This document shows positions 24,475 through 34,082 of a stretch of DNA of 64,000 bases, one piece after another; the stretch's first letter is position 1, and each line of letters starts with the position of its first letter. The position numbers and the translations under genes are program-made. The stretch spans positions 3,286,001 through 3,350,000 of the forward strand of contig CAXXDH010000003.1 of the NCBI GenBank assembly GCA_963677785.2, read 5' to 3'. The stretch is from G963665495 sp963677785 (lineage in GTDB: Bacteria; Desulfobacterota; Desulfovibrionia; Desulfovibrionales; Desulfovibrionaceae). The notes under the pieces are model-generated. The model did no database searches. It saw only the letters and a list, made by a program, of their open reading frames with translations, and had not been told where the DNA came from.

Positions 24475-26697
24475 ATGCAAACGCCTTTGGAAATTCTACG
24501 GACGGTTTTTGGCTTTGATTCGTTCATCGGGAGGCAGGCCGAGGTCATCGACCACGTCCTGGCCGGAAGCGACGCCCTGGTGTTGATGCCCACTGGCGGG
24601 GGAAAATCCCTGTGCTATCAGATACCTTCAATACTGCGTCCGGGAATGGGCCTCGTGGTTTCGCCGCTTATCGCGCTGATGCAGGACCAGGTACGCGGGC
24701 TCGTACGCAACGGCGTGCGCGCCGCCTATCTGAACTCGGCCCTGTCCGGAGCCGAGTCGTACGAAGTGGAGCGGGCCATGTGCTCCGGCGGACTCGATAT
24801 TTTGTTCGTTGCTCCGGAGCGGGCCGTACGTCCGGGCTTTCTTGATTTGCTGGCGCAGTGCCGCCTGGCCCTGGTAGCCATAGACGAAGCCCATTGCGTT
24901 TCCCAATGGGGCCATGATTTTCGTCCGGAATATACGCAGCTGGATGTTTTTAGCCAGCGTTTTCCGGATGTTCCGCGCCTGGCTTTGACGGCCACGGCGG
25001 ACGGTCCGACCAAAAACGACATCATCCGCCATCTTGGCTTCGACAGGGCACGGATTTTTTCCACCGGATACGACCGCCCGAACATTCGTTACCATGTGCA
25101 GCCGAAATACGACGGCCAGAACCAGCTGCTGCGTTTCATCAAAGAGAACCATCCGGATGAATCCGGCATTGTCTACCGGCTGAGCCGCAAAAAAGTGGAT
25201 CAGACCGCCGCCTGGCTTAGCAAAAAGGGGATTCGGGCCCTGCCGTACCACGCCGGGATGAGCGCGGACCAGCGCCGGGCCAACCAGGAACGCTTCATGC
25301 TGGAGGAAAAGCTGGTGATGGTGGCCACCATCGCTTTCGGCATGGGGGTGGACAAACCCAATGTCCGCTTTGTGGCGCACCTGGAACCCCCAAAAAGCGT
25401 GGAAGCCTACCATCAGGAAACCGGCCGTGCCGGACGTGACAGCTTGCCCGCCGACGCCTGGATGGCCTTCAGCCTGGGCGATGTGATTACCCTGCGCCAG
25501 ATGATTTTTTCAGGCGACGCGCCCCAGCAGCGCAAAATCGTCGAGTTGGAAAAGCTCAACGCCCTGTTGGGCATGCTGGACGCGCCTACCTGCCGGCGCC
25601 AGATGCTGCTGGCCTATTTCGGCCAGGAACTGCCAGCGCCCTGCGGCAATTGCGACAACTGCCTGAACCCGCCGGAGACTTTTGACGGCACCATTGCCGC
25701 GCAAAAGGCTTTGTCCAATATTTTCCGTACGGGGCAGGGATTCGGCGCTGGCCATCTCACGGACGTGCTGCTGGGAGGAAAAAATGAGCGGATTCTCAGC
25801 CTCGGCCATGACAAAGTCAGCACCTACGGCATCGGCAGCGAGCATACGCGCAAGGAGTGGCAGTCCATTTATCGGCAGCTGGCCGCCCAGGGGCTGCTGG
25901 ATGTGGATATCGAAGGATTTGGCGTACTGAAACTTAACGCCCGCAGCTGGGAGGTGCTCCGCAGCCGGCAGACCGTAGCGTTTCGCAAGGATCAGGAGGG
26001 CGCGCGGGGGGCTGCGTCCAAAAAATCAAGAATTGCAGGCCTGGCCGAGCAGGACGCGGTACGCACACCGGAGGATGAAACGCTTTTTGAGGCGTTGCGC
26101 GCCTTGCGGCTGCAGATTGCAGGAGAGGAAAACGTGCCGCCTTACCAGATTTTTCCGGACAGAACCCTGCTGGAGATGGTGGCCTACCGTCCGCAGCTGA
26201 CCGAGGAGTTCGCCCAGTTGTTCGGCGTGGGGCGGATGAAGTTCGAGCGCTATTCGCAGCGTTTTCTGGAGGCCATTGGGACGCATATTCGGGCGAACGG
26301 CCTGCCGGATGACCTGCCCCCAATGCCGCAGCGGCGTGAGATCGATACAAAAGGCGGCTGCAACGGGGACGAGCGGACGCTGGAAGAGCAGATTACGGAA
26401 ACCGTACGTGAATCCGTCAGATTGCTCAGGGCTTGTCATGATCCGCAGCAGGTGGCCAAAGAACGTTGTTTGCAGGAAAGCACCATTTATTCGCATGCCT
26501 GCAAAGGGCTTGCAGCGGGCATGTTGCGGCTTTCGGACGTAGTCGCATTGTCCGAGGATGAGCTGCAACAGATCGAAGAACAGTTCCGCCAATGCGGAGA
26601 CGCGTATCTGAAGCCGGTGTACGACGCGCTGGATGGCAGGTATTCGTACGCGGTATTGGGCTGTATCCGCGCCTGCGTACGTCGGAAAAAGGATTGA
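24475..26697 (+). CDS. recQ: ATP-dependent DNA helicase RecQ, long form
   Basis: About 740 aa from ATG at 24475 (MQTPLEILRTVFGF). The upstream frame is open but translates the signal-peptide region of the divergent gene antisense. Walker A is PTGGGKSLCYQIP (40-46 core), DEAH is at 137-140 in AIDEAHCVSQWGHDFRPEY, and helicase motif VI is HQETGRAGRD. The RQC zinc site is CGNCDNCLNPP with the upstream CRRQM. An HRDC domain follows (TLLEMVAYRPQLTEEFAQLFGVG). The last 100 residues form an extra helix-turn-helix region (VAKERCLQESTIYSHACKGL) like HTH_40 tails in other RecQs. It unwinds DNA 3'-5' in recombination and repair. Confidence 0.93.
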   Translation: MQTPLEILRTVFGFDSFIGRQAEVIDHVLAGSDALVLMPTGGGKSLCYQIPSILRPGMGLVVSPLIALMQDQVRGLVRNGVRAAYLNSALSGAESYEVERAMCSGGLDILFVAPERAVRPGFLDLLAQCRLALVAIDEAHCVSQWGHDFRPEYTQLDVFSQRFPDVPRLALTATADGPTKNDIIRHLGFDRARIFSTGYDRPNIRYHVQPKYDGQNQLLRFIKENHPDESGIVYRLSRKKVDQTAAWLSKKGIRALPYHAGMSADQRRANQERFMLEEKLVMVATIAFGMGVDKPNVRFVAHLEPPKSVEAYHQETGRAGRDSLPADAWMAFSLGDVITLRQMIFSGDAPQQRKIVELEKLNALLGMLDAPTCRRQMLLAYFGQELPAPCGNCDNCLNPPETFDGTIAAQKALSNIFRTGQGFGAGHLTDVLLGGKNERILSLGHDKVSTYGIGSEHTRKEWQSIYRQLAAQGLLDVDIEGFGVLKLNARSWEVLRSRQTVAFRKDQEGARGAASKKSRIAGLAEQDAVRTPEDETLFEALRALRLQIAGEENVPPYQIFPDRTLLEMVAYRPQLTEEFAQLFGVGRMKFERYSQRFLEAIGTHIRANGLPDDLPPMPQRREIDTKGGCNGDERTLEEQITETVRESVRLLRACHDPQQVAKERCLQESTIYSHACKGLAAGMLRLSDVVALSEDELQQIEEQFRQCGDAYLKPVYDALDGRYSYAVLGCIRACVRRKKD

Positions 26698-26906
26698 GAG
26701 AGCGCCCGCCTCAGTATTGCAGCATATTCTCCCTGACAGGAACGCAGCTATTTTTTTCTACCTGCTTGATTCTTTTTTCTTAATAGATTATCTAAAGTAA
26801 AAAAAATATTCATCAATTTGTGCTGTCCTGTGGGGGGGTCGTAAGCGCTAGCACGATTTGACGCCGACTGCAGGAAGGAACACGCGCAGCAAGGTAGAGA
26901 ACATAC

Positions 26907-27869
26907 ATGTCCATCCAGCCAGGGATTTTGCTCGAAGCGGGCACCAACGAGGTCGAAATTGTCGTTTTCAGCATCGATGAAGCAACGGCGTCTCCGGAAG
27001 CGCCGTATACGTGGCATTTCGGTGTGAATGTCGCCAAGGTGCTTGAGATTATCAGGATGCCGCATTATACGGCCATGCCTGAGAGCGCACATCATTCCGT
27101 GCTGGGGGCCTTCCGGCAGCGCGAACGAATTATCCCGTTGATCGACCTGGGCGTATGGCTGGGCCTGCAGCTGCATCCCAACGACCAGGAAAAGGTTCTG
27201 GTCACCGAATTCAACAAGGTCGTTACAGCGTTCAAGGTTTCCAATGTTCACCGCATTTACCGTCTGAGCTGGGAAGCCATCGAACCGCCTTCATCCGAAT
27301 TTTCAAAGCTGTGCGAAAACAGCATCACCGGCGTCATCAAATTGGACGACATGGTTGTCTTTGTTCTGGATCTTGAAAAAATCGTCGGTGAGATCAGTCC
27401 GGAAACCGCCATATCCTTTCAGAATGCCGAACCTGTTTCGGAAGAGGATGCCGGCCGTGTGGACAAGGCGCTTGTCGTGGATGATTCGCCCACTGCGCGG
27501 AACATGATTCTGCAGCTGCTGCAGCAGGCGGGGTTTGAGACCAAACATCAAGTCAATGGCCGCGATGCCTGGCAATGGGTTCTGGAGCAAAAGGAAAAGG
27601 CCCAGCAAGAGGGCAAGCACATTCACGAATATCTCAACGTGATCATTTCGGACATTGAAATGCCGCAAATGGACGGCCACAGTCTGACGAAGCGGGTAAA
27701 GTCCGACCCCATACTCAAGGATATCCCCGTGATCCTTTTTTCGTCCCTGATAACCGACGGCCTTTTGCACAAAGGCGAGTCCGTAGGCGCTGATCTTCAG
27801 GTGGCCAAGCCGGATCTCGGCATTGTGGCCAGCACCGCGCGCAAACTCATTTCCAAATACCGGCCCTGA
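26907..27869 (+). CDS. cheV: Chemotaxis coupling protein CheV (CheW-receiver fusion)
   Basis: 320 aa. Residues 15-165 form a CheW-like domain (FGVNVAKVLEIIRMP, IPLIDLGVWLG, VFVLDLEKIVG). Residues 187-318 form a receiver domain: acidic D192/D193, phosphoacceptor D249 in ISDIEMPQMDG, S/T switch in ILFSSLI, and conserved Lys in VAKPDLG. CheV links chemoreceptors to CheA and is tuned by phosphorylation. It stands alone, with no other chemotaxis gene nearby. No convincing flagellar sigma-28 promoter was found in the 200 bp upstream. Confidence 0.92.
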   Translation: MSIQPGILLEAGTNEVEIVVFSIDEATASPEAPYTWHFGVNVAKVLEIIRMPHYTAMPESAHHSVLGAFRQRERIIPLIDLGVWLGLQLHPNDQEKVLVTEFNKVVTAFKVSNVHRIYRLSWEAIEPPSSEFSKLCENSITGVIKLDDMVVFVLDLEKIVGEISPETAISFQNAEPVSEEDAGRVDKALVVDDSPTARNMILQLLQQAGFETKHQVNGRDAWQWVLEQKEKAQQEGKHIHEYLNVIISDIEMPQMDGHSLTKRVKSDPILKDIPVILFSSLITDGLLHKGESVGADLQVAKPDLGIVASTARKLISKYRP

Positions 27870-27994
27870 TGGCCGGAGAGCTGGTCCGCGGCATTTTCTT
27901 GCACCCTTGCGCTCTCTCCGTTTATAGTACGCTGGAATAACGGTATCGGATTTGGTGTGTTGTTGCGCTATCTGAGGGGGCAAAGGAATTCGCC

Positions 27995-30715
27995 ATGGGC
28001 AAGAAAGCCATTATTGCTGCCGGGCTGCTGGTCGTTGCCGGACTGGCCTTGGCCTTGTTTCTCGTCATCAAGGTCATGTTGAATCCGGATGCCTTGAAGC
28101 CGGAACTGCAGGACCAGGTCGAACGGCTCACCGGGTTGCAGCTCGAACTTCAAGGCGACATCTCGTTGAAATGGTATCCCTGGTTCGGCATCAAGTTGGG
28201 ACCGGCGTCTCTGAGCAGCCCGGAAGGGTTCAAAGAAAAGCTGGTTTCCGTATCGCATCTGTCCGTGGAAACCAGGCTTTTGCCTTTGCTGCAAGGCAAA
28301 ATCGACGCCAAAAGCCTGGAAATCGAAGGGCTCGACCTGAACATCGTACGCAACGCCAAGGGACGCTGGAATTTTCAAGTACTGCCGGTCAAGGATGTCA
28401 CCGTCCGTGAAGACGAGGTCATTGTTGATACCATCAAAGGCGACCGGTATATTTTTTCGTACCTGATACGCGGTCTGGAGTTGCAAAACGCGTCGGTCAG
28501 AGTTGTCGACGAGCTGCGTGGGCAACGCTACGAGATAAGCAAGTGCAATGTCAGCGCGCGTGACGTCGAATCCGGGAAGCCGTTTGACGCGGAAATTTCG
28601 TTTGACGGATCCAGTACGCAGCCTCGTCTCGCGGGATCGGTGCAGTTGCGCGCCATGGTGTCCCTGTTTCCCGAGGTCCTGCGCTTCGCCTTCGACGACG
28701 TCAAGCTGGAAGCCAATGTGCAGGCCCAGGGGTTGCCTTTTGCCAAGGCGGGGATAGCGCTTTCCATGGATACGCAGATCCTGGCGCACCAGGGGCTGTT
28801 TGACGTGACCCGTTTGACGGCCGATGCCGTGGTCAGCGGCGGCATGTTCGGCAAGCAGGCCCGTGCCTATCTTGAAGGGACCGGTTCGCTGGATCTGGAA
28901 CAGGGGGTGGCCAAAGCGAATCTGGCGCATCTGAATGGCCTGGGGCTTGAATCCGAAATCACGGCTTCGGCGACAAAGGTGCTGCAGGATCCGCAGCTGA
29001 CAGCCCGGGTGCGTACCAATATCTTTGATCTGAAAAAAGTTCTCGCCGCCTGCCAGCTGCTGCCGCAGTGGATGAGACGCGTCAAAGGACTGACCCGTTG
29101 TTCCTACGACGGAACTGTTTTCCTGAACAAGCATTCACTCAAGTTTGATACCACCGCTTTGCGTATCGATGATGCCGCTCTTCAGGTCAAGGCCACTTTG
29201 GCCCTGCCGGACGTACGCGCGGTGGAGGTGGCCGCATCCGGTACGCGTTTTGACATCTGCAAGCTGCTGCCGCATGCCGCGGGAGGCAAACAGGGCAAAG
29301 ACGGCGGGGCTTCAAAAGCCGGGGCCGGAAAACAGACCCGGCAGCCTTCTTTGCATGATTACCAGGCCCGGCTGCAAATAGCCTTCGACGATCTGGTCTG
29401 CGGCAAGGAGTCCGTCGGCCGCCTGGGATTGAAGGCCTCCCTGGCCCAGGGAAAACTCGATGTTTCGGATTTGCAGTTGCAGATGCACCATGCGTCGCTC
29501 TCCGGCGAAGTACAGGCCCGTTTTCCCAAAGAAGGATTCGAACCCGACGCAGGCAAGGCCCGAATACGCCTGCGCAGCGAAAATCTGCGTAATGCCCTGA
29601 AGCGTCTGGGATATGCCATGGGGCCGACCCAGGATCCAGCGGTCTGGGGCAAGACAAAGCTGGACCTGGAAGCCGCCTTCAATCCGCAAGGCTACGTAGT
29701 GCATACGCCTCGTTTCGAGCTGGACGGCAACACAATGTCCTTGTCCGTTCGGGCCGCCAAACCGTTTCCTTCGCAGCTTTCAATAGAGCTCAAAAGCGGC
29801 GCGCTGGATCTGAACCGCTACAAGGCAGCGGCGGATGCCGGCGGTAAAAAAGACGGCAAAAAGCCGGACGCTGCAACGAAGAGCAAAGAACAGTTCGAAT
29901 TGCCCGCTTTTTTTCGCAAAACAAAATGCTCTGCGAAGCTGTTTTTTGAAAAACTCAGCTATGATTTGTTCGCCGTATCCAACCTGCGGGTTAAGGCCGT
30001 GTCGGACAAAGGTCAGGTCAGTGTGTCCGATCTGCGCGGAAAATGCTTTGGCGGAACCATCAACAGCTCGGGCAGCGTCAACCTGCGGCGTACGCCCGCG
30101 CCCCTGGCCGTCGATCTTTCCGGCAAAAGCGTGGACATTCGGGCGTTTCTCACGGCATTGGGCAGGCGTCCACATGTTACCGGGCGCGCGGACATCAAGG
30201 CGAATGTCTCTTCCCACGGATTTACCAGCAAGGAATTTTTCAACGGTTTGAACGGAAACGCCACGGCGCTGGTGGTGAACGGCAGTATTCTCGGGCTGAA
30301 TCTTTCGAGTTCCGCCTTGAGTTCTCAGAAGGGAATCGTGGGCCCCAAGGCCAAGACGAAGTTTCAGAAAGCCGTCATCGAGGCCCATGCCACGAACGGC
30401 AGCGTGCATTTTACCAAGTTTCATGTCAGCTATCCGCCCAACAGAATCGATGGAACGGGCACAATCGTTTTGCCGAAAAACGCCATTTCGGCCGAATTGA
30501 ACGCCAACCTGCAGGGCCTGCCAATTATTCCGGTCACGATCAAAGGCAAACTGGGCGACCCCGACGTGGGCCTGGATGGAGCCGCACTGGTGGGGAACGT
30601 GGTGGACGGTGCGGCCAACGTTGTCAAAGACATTCTGCTTTCGCCCCTGACCATCGAACAGGGCATTCAGGACGGCATCGAAAGTCTGTTTTCCAGCAAA
30701 AAGAAAAAGAAATGA
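27995..30715 (+). CDS. AsmA family protein
   Basis: 906 aa with AAAGGAATTCGCC before the ATG. One N-terminal membrane anchor (AIIAAGLLVVAGLALALFLVIK) is followed by the AsmA signature region (LQLELQGDISLKWYPWFGIKLGPASLSS, in parts) and a long beta-rich periplasmic body. The C-terminal part (FNGLNGNATALVVNGSILGLNL; NRIDGTGTIVLPKNAISAEL) is the conserved AsmA end. The tail is lysine-rich. AsmA-like proteins are bridge-type lipid-transfer or outer-membrane homeostasis factors related to TamB. A hairpin with T-tract and a 70-bp repeat follow the stop. Confidence 0.88.
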   Translation: MGKKAIIAAGLLVVAGLALALFLVIKVMLNPDALKPELQDQVERLTGLQLELQGDISLKWYPWFGIKLGPASLSSPEGFKEKLVSVSHLSVETRLLPLLQGKIDAKSLEIEGLDLNIVRNAKGRWNFQVLPVKDVTVREDEVIVDTIKGDRYIFSYLIRGLELQNASVRVVDELRGQRYEISKCNVSARDVESGKPFDAEISFDGSSTQPRLAGSVQLRAMVSLFPEVLRFAFDDVKLEANVQAQGLPFAKAGIALSMDTQILAHQGLFDVTRLTADAVVSGGMFGKQARAYLEGTGSLDLEQGVAKANLAHLNGLGLESEITASATKVLQDPQLTARVRTNIFDLKKVLAACQLLPQWMRRVKGLTRCSYDGTVFLNKHSLKFDTTALRIDDAALQVKATLALPDVRAVEVAASGTRFDICKLLPHAAGGKQGKDGGASKAGAGKQTRQPSLHDYQARLQIAFDDLVCGKESVGRLGLKASLAQGKLDVSDLQLQMHHASLSGEVQARFPKEGFEPDAGKARIRLRSENLRNALKRLGYAMGPTQDPAVWGKTKLDLEAAFNPQGYVVHTPRFELDGNTMSLSVRAAKPFPSQLSIELKSGALDLNRYKAAADAGGKKDGKKPDAATKSKEQFELPAFFRKTKCSAKLFFEKLSYDLFAVSNLRVKAVSDKGQVSVSDLRGKCFGGTINSSGSVNLRRTPAPLAVDLSGKSVDIRAFLTALGRRPHVTGRADIKANVSSHGFTSKEFFNGLNGNATALVVNGSILGLNLSSSALSSQKGIVGPKAKTKFQKAVIEAHATNGSVHFTKFHVSYPPNRIDGTGTIVLPKNAISAELNANLQGLPIIPVTIKGKLGDPDVGLDGAALVGNVVDGAANVVKDILLSPLTIEQGIQDGIESLFSSKKKKK

Positions 30716-30748
30716 CGGTCAGGGGGATGGCTGTATTGAAAGCATTAG

Positions 30749-30783
30749 AGCATCTTAACTTTAAAAATGTTTAGATGCTTTTA
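30749..30783 (+). terminator. Probable terminator of the asmA-like gene
   Basis: AGCATCT pairs with AGATGCT across a 17-nt AT-rich loop, followed by TTTT, 33 bp after the stop. The stem is short, so efficiency is uncertain. It abuts the 70-bp repeat. Confidence 0.55.
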
Positions 30784-30850
30784 TGCATTTATCTGAAACA
30801 ATGGGACATTGTTTCAGATGGGAGCCTTGTTTCAAGGCGAAAATGCGCTA
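30781..30850. repeat. 70-bp branched hairpin repeat, copy A
   Basis: It matches the 45185-45254 copy at 59 of 70 positions by hand. An outer stem (GCATTT/AAATGC) encloses two hairpins: a 12-bp stem (ATCTGAAACAAT/ATTGTTTCAGAT) and GCCTTG-TTT-CAAGGC. Its right end, CGCTA, read on the minus strand as TAGCG, supplies the stop codon of the regulator gene at 30848. Confidence 0.8.
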
Positions 30851-33800
30851 GTACGGGCTGAGTAACGATACAAGGTCGCGTGCAAATTCCCAGGCATCGA
30901 AAAGCTCATTAGGGCAAAAGGGATGTTCGATGGCTTTTTTGAGTTCGTCCAAGGCCGAGGCGTTATCGTTGTTGAGAGAAAAAACAGCGGCTTGGAGCAA
31001 ATTCAGGAGCGCGATGAGTTGTGGTGTATCCACTGATTCAGAAAGATTCAGTGCTTTTCTTTCATAAAAGGCAGCACTGGAGGAATTTTGGTTGCAAACC
31101 GCAATGAACCCCATGCCCAGACAGGCCAGTATTTCGAGCGGCTCTGTTTTTTCGATCTGTTGGAAACATTTTTGACCTTGGTCAGGGGCTCCTCTCATAA
31201 CCAATGCCATCCCCTTGAGGGCTGTTGCCGGTTGCTGCAAACAAGAATCCAGTCCTGCGTAATCCGCCATGGCCGTGGCCTGGTCCGCCAACTCGGCAGC
31301 ACGTTCGAACTCCCCTCGGAACAACGTAATGAGGCTCATTTCTTCCAGGCTGGAGATCACTCCTGTTGGAGCCTGTATCTGCTCAAACAGGTCCTTTGCG
31401 GATTGAAGCAAGGGCAGCGCCACGTCCTGATTTCCAAGGCACAAGTGGGCTGAGCCGGCATTTCTTAAAGACCATGCGATTTTTACGGTATCTTCCAGAT
31501 CCCGCCCAATTCGGAGGCTTTTTTCAAAGCTGAGCAGAGCCTGATCCATCATACCCTGGGCGCGTTTGCAAAGCCCGATGCGCATGGTAACCCAGAACGC
31601 ATGTTCCACTTCGGGATCCTGGGCTAAACTCAAGCCATACAGGCGAATGGAGCGGCAATAGTTCTTTTTTTTGTGCTCGATGGCGGCCATCAAAAGAAGA
31701 GCGCGGGCTCTATTCCAGGAGCAATTTGATGTGACTGCCCATCTCAGCCAGTTATGGGCAAACAGCCGGATGTCCGCGATGGAAGATACACTGCTTGCGC
31801 TTTGGTTGCGCATGTCGAACCAGCACAAGAGAATCAGTCCGGCTTCCGGGCTGAAAGGCAAGTGCGGGCTGAACAGCAATTGTTTTGTAGCCCGGAAAAA
31901 GCGTTCTCCATTCAGGTAGTGGGTATGCATGTCGAAGTAGATGTACAATCCTGTAGCGGAATTGGAAACAGCGGCAACATCACTTCTGTTTACAGCCCGG
32001 CACCAAGCCTGCTCAATATTGGCAAAGGCTGCGTCCATATCCGTACGGCAGGCCATCATCTGTTGCCCTATCAATTCTTTTTCAGCGATGCGAACCCTGT
32101 TCAGGTAATAGTGTTCATGGGTGTCCAGGGTTTTCTCCCGCAGTCCTGAGGCTTCAAGTTTTTCTCCCGCATACTGAACCAGCAGGGAGTGTAATTCAAA
32201 AAGCCCGGAATCGGAGTCGATTCTCACGAGGGACTTTCTGATAATATCTGAAAGTGCACAACCGCCGGACTCTATATTCAAAGGTCCGGCAACGGCTTCC
32301 GCAGCCTTTCGTGTAAACTGCCCGCGGAAAACGGATAGCCGCATTAAGACATTTCGCTCTTTTCGACTCAGAACGTTCCAGGAGGAGTCGAACACTGCCC
32401 GCATACTTCTGTGGCATGGAGATACATCTATGTGTTTGGATTCAAGAAAATCAATGCCCGTAGCAATTTGATCCGCAATATCCCGTGGCGAAAACACATC
32501 ACCCCATCCTCCGGCCAGAATCAAAGCCAGGGGGATTCCAGATGTTAGCCTGCAAATGCGGAGAATATCATGAGCATTGCGCGCAGTAGGTTTGAAATCC
32601 GGCCGCACTCTGCGTACTGCGGACAGAAACAATGCCGTTCCCTCAGCGTTGTTGATGGATCGAATCAAATCTGTTTCCCCGCCGGGATCATCCTGGGGAT
32701 ACGGCAGGCCGGAAAGTGGAAGGACCTGCTCTCTGTCAAGTCCCAGTCTGGACCTGCTGGTGGCAAGAATTTTCAACTGTTCGGCCTTGTCCAGCATTTG
32801 GACTATTGGTTCTCCAATTTCGGGCAGGTGTTCGAGGTTGTCCATAAAGAGGAGTATCTTTCGTGCTCTCAGAAACTCCAGCACTTGCTTTCCGAGTTTT
32901 TGATTGACGTCAGTTTTTAGCACAAGAACCCCTGACAAAGAGACCAGCATTGCATCTGCGGATGACACGGTTGCAAGAGGAAGAATGAAAAGGCTCCCAG
33001 GGTAAACATCCCGCAGTTTGCCGAGGGCTTTCATCGCCAGCCGGGTTTTTCCAATGCCGCCAGGCCCTGTAATGGTCAGCAGCCGCGTATCGCCCTGTGT
33101 CAGGCGGCCCGTGATCTCCTCCAATTCCCGCTGTCTGCCAATGAATGTGCCGGATTGAACCGGAAGAGCGCGTTGCGGTGGCTGAATCTTTTCTACAGAA
33201 ATCTCATCCTGCCTGAGGACCTGATAGACCAGGTTGGAGGTTTCCGGATTCGGAAGAATTCCCAACTCCGAATCAAGCAATTGTTTACAGCTTTCATATT
33301 GACGGCGGGCCAGATGTTTTTGTCCGGTTCGGGCATAGAGCTGAATCAGATATCTGTGGGCTGATTCATTGAGCGGATCCAGTTCCACCCAGGTTGCGGC
33401 ATGTTTTATGGCTTTGGAATCATTCCCCAGGCTTGCGTATCTTTCGGTGAGCTCTTTGAGAACGAACATAAACTCTCTTTCGAGTTCCTCTTTTCTGAAA
33501 AACTGCCAGTCATCAAACTCGGGCGTATCTTCGAGGCTGAAACCAGACAGAAAAGGCCCGCTATACATTTCGACGGCTTGTTCCAGCACACTCGGATCGT
33601 GACTTTTACGAGATACCAGGGCTTGAAATTGTAAAACGTCTACGTGGACAGTTTCATTGGGAACAAAGCATACGGCGCCTCTGTCCGCTTTAAACCAGAA
33701 TTTGCCCAGAATGCCGCCCATGGCGGATAACGTCCTGCGAAGGGAGGCCAAGGCGTTCAGCCTGCTGTAGTCAGGCCAGAAGAGATCGGCCAGCCGTTCT

Positions 33801-33943
33801 CTGGACACGGGTTTTCCGTGAACAGCAAGAAAAGCGGCCAGCGCAACTGCCTTTCGGCGATCAAGCCTGACAGGTTGGCCGTTTATGAAAAAGCAGGGAT
33901 TCCCCAGAAAGTGACATCGGAGTGCCGATATAGTTGTATTCAC
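30848..33943 (-). CDS. SARP/AfsR-like transcriptional regulator (BTAD + NB-ARC ATPase + TPR)
   Basis: 1031 aa. Residues 10-95 are an OmpR-like winged helix (GQPVRLDRRKAVALAAFLAV, SRERLADLFWP). Residues 97-245 are a bacterial transcriptional activation domain (VDVLQFQALV; LNESAHRYLIQLYARTGQ). An NB-ARC/STAND ATPase follows with Walker A GPGGIGKT (293-300) and Walker B ILLFMDNLEHL. The last 400 residues are TPR-like helices for ligand or partner binding. This architecture is classic in actinomycetes and uncommon in deltaproteobacteria. The gene is divergent from the EamA-DUF169 pair and probably controls it. The TAG stop comes from the adjacent repeat. Confidence 0.88.
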   Translation of the reverse strand: MNTTISALRCHFLGNPCFFINGQPVRLDRRKAVALAAFLAVHGKPVSRERLADLFWPDYSRLNALASLRRTLSAMGGILGKFWFKADRGAVCFVPNETVHVDVLQFQALVSRKSHDPSVLEQAVEMYSGPFLSGFSLEDTPEFDDWQFFRKEELEREFMFVLKELTERYASLGNDSKAIKHAATWVELDPLNESAHRYLIQLYARTGQKHLARRQYESCKQLLDSELGILPNPETSNLVYQVLRQDEISVEKIQPPQRALPVQSGTFIGRQRELEEITGRLTQGDTRLLTITGPGGIGKTRLAMKALGKLRDVYPGSLFILPLATVSSADAMLVSLSGVLVLKTDVNQKLGKQVLEFLRARKILLFMDNLEHLPEIGEPIVQMLDKAEQLKILATSRSRLGLDREQVLPLSGLPYPQDDPGGETDLIRSINNAEGTALFLSAVRRVRPDFKPTARNAHDILRICRLTSGIPLALILAGGWGDVFSPRDIADQIATGIDFLESKHIDVSPCHRSMRAVFDSSWNVLSRKERNVLMRLSVFRGQFTRKAAEAVAGPLNIESGGCALSDIIRKSLVRIDSDSGLFELHSLLVQYAGEKLEASGLREKTLDTHEHYYLNRVRIAEKELIGQQMMACRTDMDAAFANIEQAWCRAVNRSDVAAVSNSATGLYIYFDMHTHYLNGERFFRATKQLLFSPHLPFSPEAGLILLCWFDMRNQSASSVSSIADIRLFAHNWLRWAVTSNCSWNRARALLLMAAIEHKKKNYCRSIRLYGLSLAQDPEVEHAFWVTMRIGLCKRAQGMMDQALLSFEKSLRIGRDLEDTVKIAWSLRNAGSAHLCLGNQDVALPLLQSAKDLFEQIQAPTGVISSLEEMSLITLFRGEFERAAELADQATAMADYAGLDSCLQQPATALKGMALVMRGAPDQGQKCFQQIEKTEPLEILACLGMGFIAVCNQNSSSAAFYERKALNLSESVDTPQLIALLNLLQAAVFSLNNDNASALDELKKAIEHPFCPNELFDAWEFARDLVSLLSPY

Positions 33944-33999
33944 CTGTTTAACTCTATGTAAAAAGCAGTTTTTTTACAATTTCAAATGAACCCAGGAAG

Positions 34000-34034
34000 T
34001 CTGGGACGTTTCTGGGACGGTGGGCTGCTAGGCT
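34000..34034 (+). promoter_or_regulatory. Candidate SARP operator-promoter of the EamA-DUF169 operon
   Basis: Two identical 9-bp direct repeats TCTGGGACG (34000-34008 and 34011-34019) have an 11-bp period and are followed after 9 bp by TAGGCT (34029-34034), a possible -10 box. SARP activators bind heptameric direct repeats on one helix face with 11-bp spacing just upstream of the -10. The neighbouring BTAD regulator makes this the natural target. Confidence 0.55.
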
Positions 34035-34082
34035 GCATCAGGAAATAGGAATTTGTTCGTATCCTTCACAGGAGGAAGAACT

